A DNA stretch of 64,000 nt, taken from positions 15,686,001-15,750,000 of the forward strand of contig OY727097.1 in assembly GCA_963402885.1 (NCBI GenBank). The letters are read 5' to 3'. Made by a program: the position numbers and the translations under genes. The stretch comes from Antedon bifida (lineage: Eukaryota; Echinodermata; Crinoidea; Comatulida; Antedonidae). Under the pieces are notes generated by a model. It was given only the letters and a program-made list of their open reading frames with translations. It was not told the DNA's origin and ran no database searches. Positions 49,601-61,585 of the stretch are shown piece by piece (within the stretch, counting starts at the first letter, position 1; every line of letters starts with the position of its first letter).

Positions 49601-52600
49601 AAACCTCAAATATCTTTGACATAAACAAATTACAGACATCCCTTTTCACATATCGACTTACCAATAAATAATTCTTTCAATGACACTGTATTTGGGATTA
49701 TGATTTATTACATGATACAAATATGCATTTTTGTTTTAATTTTCTTCATAGGTTTGGTAGGAAACTTGTTTTGTTTTTAGCTGTAGGCTTACAGTGTGGC
49801 TCTGGAATATTAACTTCCTTTGTGAAATCGTTTGCCGCTTACACGGCGTTGCGATTCATCACGGCGGCAGCAAACATTGCTGTTTTCATCACTGCCTTTG
49901 TTATAGGTAGGGTATTTTAATCTATAACTTGAGTTATAATGCATTATGCTCAAGGGCGGTTTCTAGATGTTTCTAATTGAACCCAGCTCCATATATACAT
50001 ATAAAGCAACCGATATTCCCAGATTCTTATCAAAGCTCTAACCTTTGTTTAACTTCGGTGACCTGACGAGAACCGGTGCACAGTGGGCCAGAATTGGTTC
50101 AAAGTGTGCCAAAAGTCTATACGCATAAATAAATACTGATTACCCTAATTTTTAAAGGATCAAATGGGTTTTCAGACCCGTAGAATTTAATGGAAGTATT
50201 TTTAAATAGGTATGACGTAATACAAATGGTGTTTTCATTCTGATTGGTTGAGGCGAATGTGCTTGTAATTCTTATGTCGATTGATATTACATTCATTATT
50301 GAAAGTGTAAGGATTTCTATTACCCAGGGAAGTGTGAAATTAAAATGTTCCTCTTCCTTGCTACACCCAATAAATCCAACTGGAACATTTTCTTAATATA
50401 TTATACGTCATAAAATAATAATTTTTGATGAGTTAAATTCTCATTGCAATATCATGTGTGATTAAATTGCATCCATGATTGAAACGTACTTAAATTATTT
50501 AAAGATCCACAGAGTTCAATGAAACAATCTTTTTAATGTACAGTATGATGTCATTACAAATACTGTTTTCTGATTGTTGTGTGAATAATATTAATATTGA
50601 AAATAGGTTTTTATTGCATGTTACAAATAAGGGTTATAAATGACTGAAATACATCACTTATGTTGTCGTTTGTTTTCATTGTATGTTTTCGTCGATAGAC
50701 TCTTCGCTCACCATACCTATCAGTAATACAGAACTCGAAATAATTGATGAACCATGAACTAGGAGAACATGTACACTCACTGGCATTTTACCATGTATAG
50801 AGTTGTATATATAACTCTGCTGTTTTTCGGCAGTAGTTCCCAAATTGTAAAGGGTCTAAACACGTACTAGATTTACATCCAATTTCAGCGGAAGTCTCCT
50901 TTTCCTGGAAAGCTAGCTCTGCAAGCTATGTTGCCATTGTTTTCCTGAACCTTGTTTAGGTTCATCTACTTTCATTTCTATATCTTCTTTAAACCGATCG
51001 TGTATTTCTTTTCTTCATATCGGCAACGATGGCTTTTTCACTATCAGACGAAATACGCCACTTTTTTTACTGGCATTCTGTACCAATATGAATTAGCATT
51101 TCGAAGCACCTACTCCATTTGTGTAGTGGCGAGAGCCCATAGCTGTAGGCTTCTTCACTTGACAATGGGAGTTTATCCAAATCATTAAACTGTTTTGGAG
51201 TAGCTCCACATATATATAACATCGCATTGAATACTTGGTTTCAGTCAAAGCATTCACGACCTTTTGGTCAACTATGGTGAATTGTAAATTGTAGTGTATT
51301 TAGATGTTGTCTTTTCTGTTTTCATCTGCAGCCAGTTCATAGTTAATTAATATCAAATAATATATTGAATTGCAGGTGTAAAGGTCGGCAAAATCACGAG
51401 GAAGTATCTTTATGTTACTACTTCTGTAATTTCTTCTTTTTTTTACTGAGCAATTCGAAGTGCAGTTTGGTCCAGCAAGCTTTAAAGGGGTACTCTTGCC
51501 GAATCTTCTTTAACCGTTATATTATTTGGGTAGCATCTATGCTTAGCTTCCCTTACGTTCCAAAAACCTGTTTGTTATGACTGTTTTGTCATATCAGTTT
51601 AAACTAGCTAAAAGTGACAAAGCTTTTTCACTTGTAAACTTGATCGATTATTTTTTTTTCGGATATTAACTTTCTTATTTTAGCTGGTCTTTATGGTGTT
51701 AGCATTGCAAACTTCAGCATATATTTTAAATGTGAATTTTGCTTATAGACGCCTTGTGAAGCAGCATAGAGAAGTTCTTCTGGTTCTCTGACTAATAATA
51801 TCTGATGAAATGAACCTTGTGACGGCCATACTTGTACCATCTTCTTCGTAAATAATAAAGAAATGGTTTGATAGTTTTAGTAGTATACTCCAAAAGGTCT
51901 TTCGCAGCCAAATTTGGTATTAACGTAAAACTCAAGCTTTGCTCGAAATATTATTGTCAAAATTAGCGTGCGAATCGACGCGAATCCAAACTATTTTAGT
52001 GGTTTTACTTTAAAAATACGATTTTTTGGTATTTTTGGGTTATATTTTGTGACTTTTAGCCCTAAAATAGAGCAATAATCGAAAATGTTATTTTACTGCC
52101 TAATATAATTAATAACAGACAACAATTTCATGCAGTATCAAATCCATTGCTTTTTTCTAGAAAAAATAACAGCGAATTTATCAAAACTGTTGTTTTTGCT
52201 CATTTTAAGTGAAATGTCATGGTTTCTTCAAGTTTCCATGGTTACAAGACACTATTAAAATTTACAAAAAATTAAATTATTAGTGGATTTATATAATTTA
52301 AGATGTCTTCTTCCTAATCCAATATTAAAAAGTTCGGAATGCCACATTTACCATTTTGGACTTTTGGCACACTTTGAATTGATTCTGGCCCACTGTGCGG
52401 TGTTTCAACGTGGATAGGCCGTATGCCTACATACATTATGCTTTATATATATATATATATAAACAATATGAAACGATAAAGATGAGGAAATCTGTGAGAA
52501 TGAGAAAAAGTCGCCCAACCGAGACTCGAACTCGGACCGCCTGCTTGATATGCAGATGTCCTAACCATTAGACCACTGGGGCTTTCATGGTATTGTTCGA

Positions 52601-55600
52601 ACTCGATTGGATAACGACTCTTTAACATTCTCGGCGTGGTACGGCGGAACAGCACTAGTCCTCAGTTGTACGCACGCGCAACAGAGATCAAATTGATACG
52701 CCCTCATCTTTCAGGATGAAAGATGAGGGCGGGCGGTTTAGAATTAATGTTCTTTGCCTCTTGTGTTTATATATATAAAAGTATCTCTTCGGAGATCCCG
52801 CCTCGTGAATAAAAATACTGAAAGATGAGGGCGTATCAATTTGATCTCTGTTGCGCGTGCGTACAACTGAGGACTAGTGCTGTTCCGCCGTACCACGCCG
52901 AGAATGTTAAAGAGTCGTTATCCAATCGAGTTCGAACAATACCATGAAAGCCCCAGTGGTCTAATGGTTAGGACATCTGCATATCAAGCAGGCGGTCCGA
53001 GTTCGAGTCTCGGTTGGGGCGACTTTTTCTCATTCTCACAGATTTCCTCATCTTTATCGTTTCAAATTAATTAATTAAATTTCAGTATATCACCGGGCGG
53101 TTTAGAATTAATGTTCTTTGCCTCTTGTGTTTATATATAAACAATAGTTACTTTATTGCCGGAGCAAACCTTTAAAACTTTAATGTTAGTATACTAAATG
53201 CCAATTTACAAGAACGAACGTTAACGGTAAGCGGAAAACAAAATTAGCATATTATATTATTAGCATATATATAGAATCTATGTTATTTCGTATGACATTT
53301 ACAAAACAAGGAGCGATTGAGTGGAAACCCGCTCATGATAGATACAAATTCTACGTGGTACGGTTTTCCACCTACCATTATCCGCTCGGATCGTCTGTAT
53401 AAATTGGCCTTAACCTGTAATGATACACTATTATGGTATTTATTTTTGTTCATATTGAATCTCTTTAGGTACTGAGACTGTCGGTGTTTCCAAACGAACA
53501 TATGCTGGACTTGTTATCGAATTCTTCTTTGCATTTGGTCTAATAATCATGGCAGGACTTGCATACTTTATCCGTGAATGGCGAACTTTACAGCTTGTGG
53601 CTAGTGTACCTGGGCTATTATATTTTCTTTATATACCGTAAGAGAAAGTTCCAACACTGTATAAATACCGTAACACTTTTTGCATATTTTATTTTATTGT
53701 TTTATTGTCAAATATTAAAGTCCATAACAGGAGGTTTGCCTTTCCTTTTGTAATTATTATAAAGAATACAACACAAAGAGCGAAAATAAATTGAAGTGAT
53801 TAACATTTTTGTTTTCATTCATTTATTTGGCATAAACGATAAACAGTGTGACCAGTGTAATGGTAAAACCTGTATGAAAATGTTAAAAGCTATCAAATAC
53901 GATACATTAACAAATACATCATTGTTTTGTTAAACTAAAATAATTTTCTATATAATGTTTTAACATTATAGTCCTAATAGAAAATTATTTTAGTTTTTTT
54001 AACAAAACAATAATTAATGCATTCGCTTAAATTCTTGACCGAAATTACTCTCTTTAAATACAAATAATCTCTCTTTTTCAAGATTTTTCCCAGAATCAGC
54101 ACGGTGGCTGATTTCTCAAAAAAGATATGATGAAGCAAAGAAGATAACTCAGAAGGCAGCAACTGTAAACAACGTTAATTTGCCAACAGATTTTCACTTT
54201 TCTGAACACATGGTACGTATAATAGTTATTACATATAATCAGGTATATGAAACGTTATCGAATATTTCTTAATTTTAAAACAATGATTGTTTATAATATT
54301 GAACATTTCCAGTAATAATAATATTCATTCACATACAAGATACAAAATGTTTTTTATTGGTTTTTCCTGATGGTAAAACAATTACAATATATACAGAGGT
54401 TTCAACAACGAACGGATTTAAAGAGGCATAGAGAAATTACAAACCACCAGAGTTGAATACTGGATTTAATTTATAAACGGTGAAGATGTATATGTATCTT
54501 ATCCCGTATCTTTTTAAAAGTCAACATGGGCACATTTATCCTATTTCTTGGTTCTGGTATTCCTCGATAGACAAATGATAAAAATATGAAGATAATAAAA
54601 ATGTATACACCTACACACGAAACAAGGGTATTTCATTAAGTTATCAACAGCAAAAGAAATGTATGTTTCCTTAAATGAAAACGCACTTTTCTATTTTGAG
54701 GTAAGCTTCTTAGATATTTTGACTAGGATGTAATTATTTTTAAGTTATAACATTTCTTCTATTCACTTGCTGAACTTTTATATTTTCAGGGTAAACCATC
54801 TTCACTCATGTCGTTTCTTGATTTATTTAGACCATGGCCAGTTTGTAAGCGAACATTTAATGTTATGTTATGCTGGTAAGTTATGCTTATAGTATGTTTT
54901 ACCTGATGTGTACGGCTTTTTTTTTTAGGAAACACTAAACGTCTACACAAGCAAACTTTTCATTTTGTTTACTGAATGGTGACAAAAACTTAAGGAACCT
55001 CAGGAAACTTCTGAAAAATAAAAGTTTGTCTCCACTTCCCTAAAGCATATTCTACACTAGCATAATTTGTAGATGTTTTTGTGCCTGTTGGACACTAGTT
55101 ACTGGAGGCTTTTGGCGACCTAACTTCTGCAAACTAAATAGTTTTTTCAGAACAGACATTGGAAAACTTCCTTTGTCAAATTCGAAATTGGCAAACTAAA
55201 GCTGTCTAATACCTTAGCATCTACCATTGTTTGGAGAAGTTTGTTTGCCTGCTGTTACTGGAGTCTGTCATTTTGCAGGCCTTCTTCAAACTTCTTCAAA
55301 CGATGGTAGATCAATACCGTGACTATTTTTAATAATAATAATAATTGAATAAATATTTAAATATTGTTTTTTTAAAGGATTGCTGTTAATATCTCCTACT
55401 TTGGCCTCTCTCTGAGTACTTCTGATTTTGGCGTTAATCATTACATATCTTTTCTTGTATCTGGTGCTACCGAGATACCAGCCTATGCATTGAGTATTGT
55501 AGCTCTGGACTATTTTGGACGCAGACGATCTTTATCAGCAACATTGTTACTCGGTGGCGTTGCTTGTTTGCTGACTATTTTTATTCGTAAGTAAACAACA

Positions 55601-57841
55601 ACATCGATAATAATGATAATAATAAAAGAATTTATAATGCCCACAGCTGCAGCAGTACATACATGTATAAAACCATTTATATTAAAAATGAATAAAACAA
55701 GTTATCATTTCATAAAGGTGTACGACAACTAGTGATACTGCAGTAATTAAAACTGTTTGTTTAAAGGATTTGGTATTTTTATTTTTCAAGTAAGTCAAGT
55801 ATCATTTATTATCATTTGTTTTAAGAAAAAACATAGAAATTCTGTTTGCTCTGTTGGCGGATTGCTCCCATAGTCTAGGAAAGGAAACAAATACAGAAGT
55901 ATGAAAAGTATTACCTTTCGAATTCCAACGTAAAAGCTTACCTGGACACCTTTCACTAGTTTTAATATACTACATTATTATTATACTACATTATTATAAG
56001 AATGAGGACAGTAACATTTCAACACATTAAGTCCTAATAAATGTCTATGTAATTTAAACAAGTCATCAATAGATAATAATTATAGCACTTTCAATCTATA
56101 AGAATAAGATGTGTCCCAGGAACCTTCCTTTCTAAACATCATTATCCTTGTTGCTTTCCTTTGTATACTTTCTATTCTATTAATATGAGACTTCTCAAAT
56201 TATGCCTACAGTGAACAACAAGATCTTGTTGTACTGTACGCGGTAAACTGTTCCATATAACATTCTCCAGCTGTCTAAAGTCTGTCTGATGGAACTCTAA
56301 GCAGTATAGTATCATCTCATGATTTAAGTGAGCAAGCTGGTTGATACGATATAAGATTTTACTCAAATAGTAATTTTGAGCAATATTCTGTCGTGCTTTA
56401 AATGTGGTTATGGGTAATTCATATTTAATCCTGCGATGAACTGGTAGCCAATGAAGAAGATCCATGAATTAAAAGTTCGTCTTAATTATTGGTGATTCGT
56501 ACTAGAATCACCTATTGATTTGTTATGAATAAATATAGTAAGACATCACTTATTTTGTTTATACCAATAATTGACTTTGTAATATATTTTTTATTTTGTT
56601 GAAAAGCAATGGGAATAGGACGACTGACAGTAGCGATGGTAGGAAAGTTTGGAGTAACCGCTGCATTCGGTATTATATTTTTCTATACTGCAGAGCTGTA
56701 TCCAACAAACATACGGTTAGAAATATAATATTCTCCTATTTAGTGGTTATAGCTAGTCTAGTTCAATTGATAAAAGTTAATTACTGTGTTACACGAGCAA
56801 CTGTAATATTATAATAATTATAATTGTATATTCGACGTCATGAGGTGGTGAGGACTTAAAGCACATCATCTTTTTACTCCCCTATTCACTATCATCAAAC
56901 TCATACAGAATAAAACAATGATTCGCGCCATCATTTATTTTGACATTGTTATAATCTTATTAGGTCTTTTTTATTGTAATGTTGATGTGTTCTTCTTTCC
57001 ATTATGTTGATGGCGTTTTTTTAAAATTCTTAAATCTAGTTGTCAAACTAACAGACTGCATTATTCATTTGGCAATAGGTCAGTTGCTGTTGGTATTTGT
57101 TCAACATCTGGTCGGATTGGAGCCATCCTATCACCATATATCCTCCACCTGTCAAGGTATTGGGCACCACTTGCAATGTTAACATTCAGTGTATTAGCCA
57201 TTTCATCTGGAGTACTTGTTTTACTTTTACCCGAAACTGCCAATAGAAAGTTACCAGATACAATGGATGAAGTCACACAACTTAGAATGTAAGGGTTTGT
57301 TTGCAAATGTTTCAAACTTGTCATTCAGAATGTACAAATATACCGCAGTCATTGAACATAATGGGTTCAGTAAGATGTCTAATCTATCAGGGCACGAATT
57401 ATGATTATTATGTGTAATTTTTTGTTTTTTGTAATTATAAAGTTAATATTTGCATCATTTGTTGTCAGCGCTATTAACAGCATGTTGCTTTGGTAGGTCT
57501 CTCTGTGTGTGTGGTTTATCTTCTTTCTAAGTTTACAGCTTCGTTTCGATCAGGGAAGACGTGTAGACGTATGCCTATGTTACTGGAATACGATCACTTT
57601 TGAATATCATGGTCTGAACAAACATGTTAAAACGTAAAATAGCTATTTTAGTTTAAACTAACCAGCCGTACCTTGGGTGTATTTGTATAATTTCTTTCAC
57701 TTCATTTTCTACACTTTTTAATGTCCATTAATATTAATTAATATTAACGTTTTATAATTTATTTTCAGATCTGTGACAAAATTAACGTCAGCAGAATTAG
57801 GAGAAAAAGAAGCTATGACAAAAACAACATATATATCATGA
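46658..57841 (+). CDS. SLC22-family organic ion transporter
   Basis: Major-facilitator membrane transporter; family members move organic cations, anions or carnitine across the plasma membrane; the substrate here cannot be told. Exons: 46658-46789, 49141-49244, 49752-49906, 53469-53637, 54083-54212, 54790-54875, 55378-55586, 56607-56715, 57079-57288, 57769-57841. All phases match; total 458 codons plus TGA. Motifs: [18 protein letters not shown] (loop 2-3 MFS signature), [19 protein letters not shown] (second MFS signature) and [13 protein letters not shown]. The usual family length is about 550; the first ~90 residues with helix 1 and its large loop are short or missing. Exon 1 could start at its ATG, where a hydrophobic stretch follows at once, or be an internal exon after the TTTTAG at 46654. 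Confidence 0.88.
48040..48310. repeat. CACGGCAA tandem array with inverted end
   Basis: About seven copies of a ~25-30 bp unit CACGGCAACTTTAAAAA (variants CCACAGCAATTT) are followed by two to three inverted copies (AAATTGCCGTGG), in intron 1 of the SLC22 gene. A separate inverted fragment lies at 49012-49066 (GGCCTGTAATTGCCGTGGC), sharing the GGCCTGTAA edge with the array. Confidence 0.75.
50089..52397 (-). mobile_element. 2.3-kb TIR element with 5-bp target duplication, in an SLC22 intron
   Basis: The ends CACAGTGGGCCAGAAT and the complement of ATTCTGGCCCACTGTG, with a further inverted match to GTTCAAAGTGTGCCAAAAGT, are flanked on both sides by CGGTG (50084-50088 and 52398-52402). Minus-strand remnants near 50.95-51.2 kb read [20 protein letters not shown] followed by KKW, then stops; I recognise the GLSPLHxWIRxFE pattern from transposon-linked proteins of animals but cannot name the superfamily. 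Defective copy. Confidence 0.7.
52513..52582 (-). tRNA. tRNA-like core, one base deleted in the acceptor stem
   Basis: Identical to the copy at 52950-53020 except for one missing C in the acceptor stem (GCCCAACC instead of GCCCCAACC). D, anticodon (loop ATATCAA) and T arms are intact. Probably a pseudogene within a repeat. Confidence 0.45.
52950..53020 (+). tRNA. tRNA-like gene, anticodon AUC by position, with T5 terminator
   Basis: Complete cloverleaf with a 7-bp acceptor stem, good box A (TGGTCTAATGG) and box B (GAGTTCGAGTC), followed at once by GACTTTTTC, a usable Pol III stop. The anticodon loop ATATCAA gives AUC. It is part of a larger repeat, so it may be a SINE promoter rather than a decoding tRNA. 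Confidence 0.5.
53921..54011. repeat. AT-rich hairpin before SLC22 exon 5
   Basis: ATTGTTTTGTTAAACTAAAA continuing TAATTTTCTAT is repeated in inverted orientation to 54011, with ~26 bp between. The ~31-bp arms and short loop suggest a small MITE. It ends about 70 bp before exon 54083-54212. Confidence 0.6.
55219..55310. repeat. Short inverted repeat in an SLC22 intron
   Basis: ATCTACCATTGTTTGGAGAA and its imperfect complement (TTCTTCAAACGATGGTAGAT) flank a ~50-bp centre. It may be one end of a longer GCAAACTT/AAGTTTG-rich repeat covering 54930-55310. Confidence 0.45.
56172..56470 (-). pseudogene. CR1-like LINE ORF2 C-terminal fragment
   Basis: The minus strand encodes [16 protein letters not shown], the LHWLPVxxRIxYK signature after the RT of CR1/L2-type elements, and later [11 protein letters not shown], matching the LWNxLPxxIR motif. 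The copy is 5'-truncated: upstream RT is absent. It lies in an SLC22 intron. Confidence 0.75.
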
Positions 57842-59259
57842 GAAAGGTTACACCGACGTACCATGATTGATTTCCGTAAAAACGTGAAAAAACAGCAGTT
57901 CCCCAAACGTTATTACACAACAGGCATAGAAATAAATATATATATATATTAAATAGCCTATATAAATGCGTGAACGTGATTGGTTGAGTATGATGATATT
58001 GACTGAGTAATTTTCGAGTAATTATCGTGTCCCTGTCATTAAACATATAAAATCCAGCAAATTCTCAAGTACGATGATATTGACTGTGTAATTTTCGTGT
58101 GGCTACACTCGCGTTTGGCGATAAATAAGTTAATAAAAGTAATAAAAGTCATCTACTGGGACTTGAACTCGCGATGAATTGTCACTCCATCACACGCAAC
58201 TTGCTTGAAGAAATTAATCAACTAAACTATTAACTATTCATACATAGCGCCCTCGCTTAGTTATTAGTCCTCCCTAGATGTGACCTGATAATAATATTAT
58301 TATGTATGCTTATTGATGGAAATTATTCTGTTAATTTAAACGGCCTAGGCCTAAGTGAATATTTTATTGCCAAGGAATCATTAATTAGTAATTATCTGTA
58401 TATTATTCTCCAGTGGTCTATTGGTTAGGACATCTGCATTTTAAGCAGAAGGTTCCGGGTTCGAATCTCGGTTGGGACAGATTTCCTCATCTTCAAATTA
58501 ATTAATTAATTAAATTTCAGTATACCACGGTATAGTATTTATTCTGTGCCTGTGATGTTTATAATATATATATACTATATATCCCTGTTCATACTGTACA
58601 TGTTGACTTTATATTTGCAGTAGAATAAATTAAATTGTATATTAGTTTGTAAAGTGAAAATGTTATTGAATTTATATGGTCATTTTTCGCCAAGGTAAGG
58701 TAAACTAGGCAGTCTTATTACTTAGGCTAGCCGACACATACACTTTGCTACATATTTTAATATAGCAGATGTAATATATAGTTCCTCGAGAAAAATATCA
58801 TTCCCTCGGGGATGTCAATTGTTATATTTCACCTCTAAAAAGTAGGCAATATCTGTATAATATAAACATTTGCAGTAGAGCAGAATCGTGAAATAAACCT
58901 TTATTTTTAAAAGTAATGCTACAGGAATATTTTGTAGTATAAGATAGGAAATTCATCAAAATTGACTATACATAATTATGTAAAATTGAGGCATTTTTGT
59001 TTAAAAAAAAAATATATAAATATAAATTAAAAGAACAATCAATTTAACACAATTTAAAAATACCATTTTATTAAAAATTATTACCCAGTTAAATATGTGT
59101 AAGTCATTGAATCAAAATCAGTAAAATTCCAATCTTATAACATTATGAAAAAGGTGTAGCATCAAATTATAATACTTTGTTTTTAGATTGTCAGTGTAAA
59201 AAAGTAAGTAAGAATCTGCATCATTGTATATTTATTATATTCCGTTATTTTTCATTTAG
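57842..59259. other. Intergenic stretch between SLC22 and the IQ-motif gene
   Basis: Holds the SLC22 3' UTR (a GAAATAAATATATAT run near 57928 could be the poly(A) signal), a box-B-like GAGTTCAAGTCCC at 58147-58160 on the minus strand, and the tRNA-headed repeat at 58408. No exon was recognised, so the 5' part of the next gene is unexplained. Confidence 0.4.
58408..58560 (+). repeat. Diverged tRNA-headed repeat with UUU anticodon
   Basis: The tRNA-like core 58408-58478 (box A TGGTCTATTGG, box B GGGTTCGAATCTC) has anticodon loop ATTTTAA, i.e. UUU by position. It continues directly into AGATTTCCTCATCTTCAAAT, TTAATTAATTAA and CAGTATACCACGG, the same tail as at 44 and 53 kb but lacking the CTCATTCTCAC part. 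The acceptor stem is mismatched. Confidence 0.6.
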
Positions 59260-60602
59260 TTAGATAAACTTGAACTTGCAAGATTGAAGGAATTCAATTT
59301 AAGTGCTGATGTAATACAAATATGGTGGAGGAAAATCCTGGCAACCAAAAGTAAACAAGAGGTCAAACAGGTATTGATTGTAATAGTGTTTTGCCAAATA
59401 TCTTGCAGGCATCATGCTGTTACCAAACCAAGCCACAGAAGGCTATTTAAACATTAAATTACATCTTAACTTTTAATTTATTCATTTTAACATTTTTAAA
59501 ATTAAACTAAATGTGTTTATGTACTGTAAGATGCTCAGTTACTGATTGATATGTTGTAGGTTTTAGAGGCTGAAAGGTGAGAGAAGATGTAAAGAGACGA
59601 CATGAGGCAGCAGTGTCATACAGTATGCTATGATGCTGAGTCACTAATTAGAATTGATATTTTGTAGGTTTTAGAGGCTGGAAGGTGAGAGAAGATGTAA
59701 AGAGACGACCTGAGGCAGCACGTGTCATACAGTATGCTATGATGCATGAGGGGTTGACTAATTATAATTGATGTGTTGTAGGGTTTAGAGGCTGGAAGGT
59801 GAGGGAAGATGTAAAGAGACGACATGAGGCAGCAGTGTCATACAGTATGCTATGATGCTGAGTCACTAATTAGAATTGATATTTTGTAGGTTTTAGAGGC
59901 TGGAAGGTGAGAGAAGATGTAAAGAGACGACCTGAGGCAGCACGTGTCATACAGTATGCTATGATGCATGAGGGGTTGACTAATTATAATTGATGTGTTG
60001 TAGGGTTTAGAGGCTGGAAGGTGAGGGAAGATGTAAAGAGACGACATGAGGCAGCACGTATCATACAGTATGCTATGATTGGATATTCAATTCGTTTACA
60101 TCAACGCAAGTTAGAGGAACAACTAAATGAAGTAGATTCAGACGAGGTAGGCCTTTACTTAAAACTCTCAATTCTCAATCTACGCTGCACAAACATACTT
60201 TACCATGTGAAGTATGTTCCTTCATCCTCATGTACTTTAATGATGTTGAATTAACACATCATCATTGATATGTATTGAGTTATAAAACTAACAAGGCCAA
60301 CAGCCATTAAGTCGCGTGCTACAATGCATAGTGATACCGGACCGAAAGACAGACAGACCGACAGACAGAACGACCAACCGACCGACATAGTGAACTATAG
60401 AGTCGTGTACACGCGACTAAAAATGTTGAATAGAGAATATTTAATTTACTGAGAGATCAGTTAATTTTTAACTCATGAAATATTCTCACTATTCAAATCA
60501 TAAACATTTAGTTTATGATGTTTATACCAATCTAATACTTTTTTTTTCTTGATACAATTTAACATTTATTTTTAGCAGTTTGCTGATTTGCTGAGCACCT
60601 GA
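59260..60602 (+). CDS. IQ-motif protein, 3' end of gene
   Basis: Exon 59260-59350 encodes LARLKEFNLSADVIQIWWRK. With the GTAAAC donor at 59351 it joins in phase to exon 60004-60146, which reads FRGWKVREDVKRRHEAARII and ends at a good donor; exon 60576-60602 finishes QFADLLST and a stop. VIQIWWRKILA and ARIIQYAMIGYSIRLHQRK are IQ-type (calmodulin/light-chain-binding) motifs. The 5' exons were not found between the SLC22 stop and here, so this may be a small gene, a fragment or a partial duplicate. I cannot name the orthologue. The first donor is chosen by phase; the stronger-looking CAG/GTATTG donor at 59371 would not keep frame. Confidence 0.5.
59555..60035 (+). repeat. Five tandem copies of a splice acceptor plus part of the IQ exon
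   Basis: Starts of the exon text TTTAGAGGCTG lie near 59562, 59670, 59784, 59892 and 60007, i.e. ~108/114 bp alternating, a 222-bp dimer. Each copy has a TTGTAG acceptor, the FRGWKVRED coding text and ~30 further codons before diverging into intron. Only the last copy continues into the full exon; the first has TGA in place of Trp. Confidence 0.8.
60308..60422. mobile_element. Short MITE-like element with AGTCGCGTG ends
   Basis: Ends TTAAGTCGCGTGCTAC and GTACACGCGACTAAA are inverted; the inside holds imperfect GACAGACAGACC/GACCGACC repeats. About 115 bp. Confidence 0.5.
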
Positions 60603-61039
60603 ATATAAAAAGTGTTACAGAAGAGACATGAGGAAACTTTCCCTCTTACCAAATTTCCAACTTTTGAACCAGGTTTTGCCTGTCCTTGATAGTGACAGCC
60701 TTAATGACTTTACTCAGCATGTGACCCCATTAAGTGCTAAATGGATTAAAGCATGTAACTATCTAAGGTATTTCCTGTGATCTTTTTTACTGAACATTAA
60801 AAAAAGGCAGCAACCAAAACACTCAACAAAATAGAACTGAAACCAATATAAAGTAACAAAATCCAAATATTTATTCATTATAACAACATATTTTTACAAA
60901 TGAAATGCATCATCTAATAGAAATATTTGAGTAGCTTTCACCAATTACTACTGTAAATACCATGCAAATTATTTTTTTTAGAAACAAATCTAAAATTCAC
61001 TATTTTATGTTTGTATTTATTTTATCAGTTAACAAGTAA

Positions 61040-61585
61040 ATAGGATGCATAAAACTCACTGTACTGTCAAATTAAAAAAAAGAAAATTCTTTTTACACCC
61101 TATTACACAATAGCTGTACAAAAACATGATAAAAACCTGTAAAAACATTAAAATCACTGGAAAATAATCAATCATAACAATTTAAAGGCATTATCCATTA
61201 ACATGGTACAAAAGCTTCATACTGTAAATTTACTTTATAACTGTTACATACAAAAAACAAAACAATATTTATCAGCTTGCCTTTAAAGAAATTCATTACC
61301 ACTATGATGAACTGTGTACCCCATTATTGGGTAAAGTCATTGATATAATAACATTTGATTTATTATATTAGAAATCAGTATTATAGGATTTATGGGATGC
61401 ATAAAACTGTACTGTCAAATTTAAAAAAATGAAATTCTGTTTATTTACACATTACACAATAGCTGTACAACAAAATGATAAAAAAAACCTGTACTACTGT
61501 ATAATATTGAAATCAATGAAAAATAATCAACCATCATAACCATTATTCCAGTTTAAAGGCATTATCTATTAACATGGTACAAAAA
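61040..61585 (+). repeat. Direct duplication, spacing ~350 bp
   Basis: Segment 61040-61215 (GGATGCATAAAACTCACTGT, CACAATAGCTGTACA, AACATGGTACAAAAGC) recurs at 61392-61585 with small differences. Non-coding; downstream of the IQ-motif gene. Confidence 0.65.

Larger units (their letters stand above)
52455..53140. repeat. Pair of tRNA-headed repeats in inverted orientation
   Basis: The left unit (52455-about 52710, minus) and right unit (about 52825-53140, plus) are inverted copies. Each has a 5' segment (TCAATTTGATCTCTGTTGCG, ACCACGCCGAGAATGTTAAA), a tRNA-like core, the tail AGATTTCCTCATCTTTATCG and, on the right, CAGTATATCACCGGGCGGTT. The ~115-bp spacer carries a second copy of the GGGCGGTTTAGAATTAATGT end. 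The same tail occurs at 43.8-44.0 and 58.5 kb. Confidence 0.75.

Noticed and set aside
52443-53074. Identical-looking short proteins ([12 protein letters not shown]...) on opposite strands
   Set aside because: They are translations of the inverted tRNA-headed repeat through its tRNA core.
59260-60602. Naming the IQ gene as SPATA17, IQCD, IQCG or IQUB
   Set aside because: IQ motifs alone fit several families, and no other domain is visible to decide.
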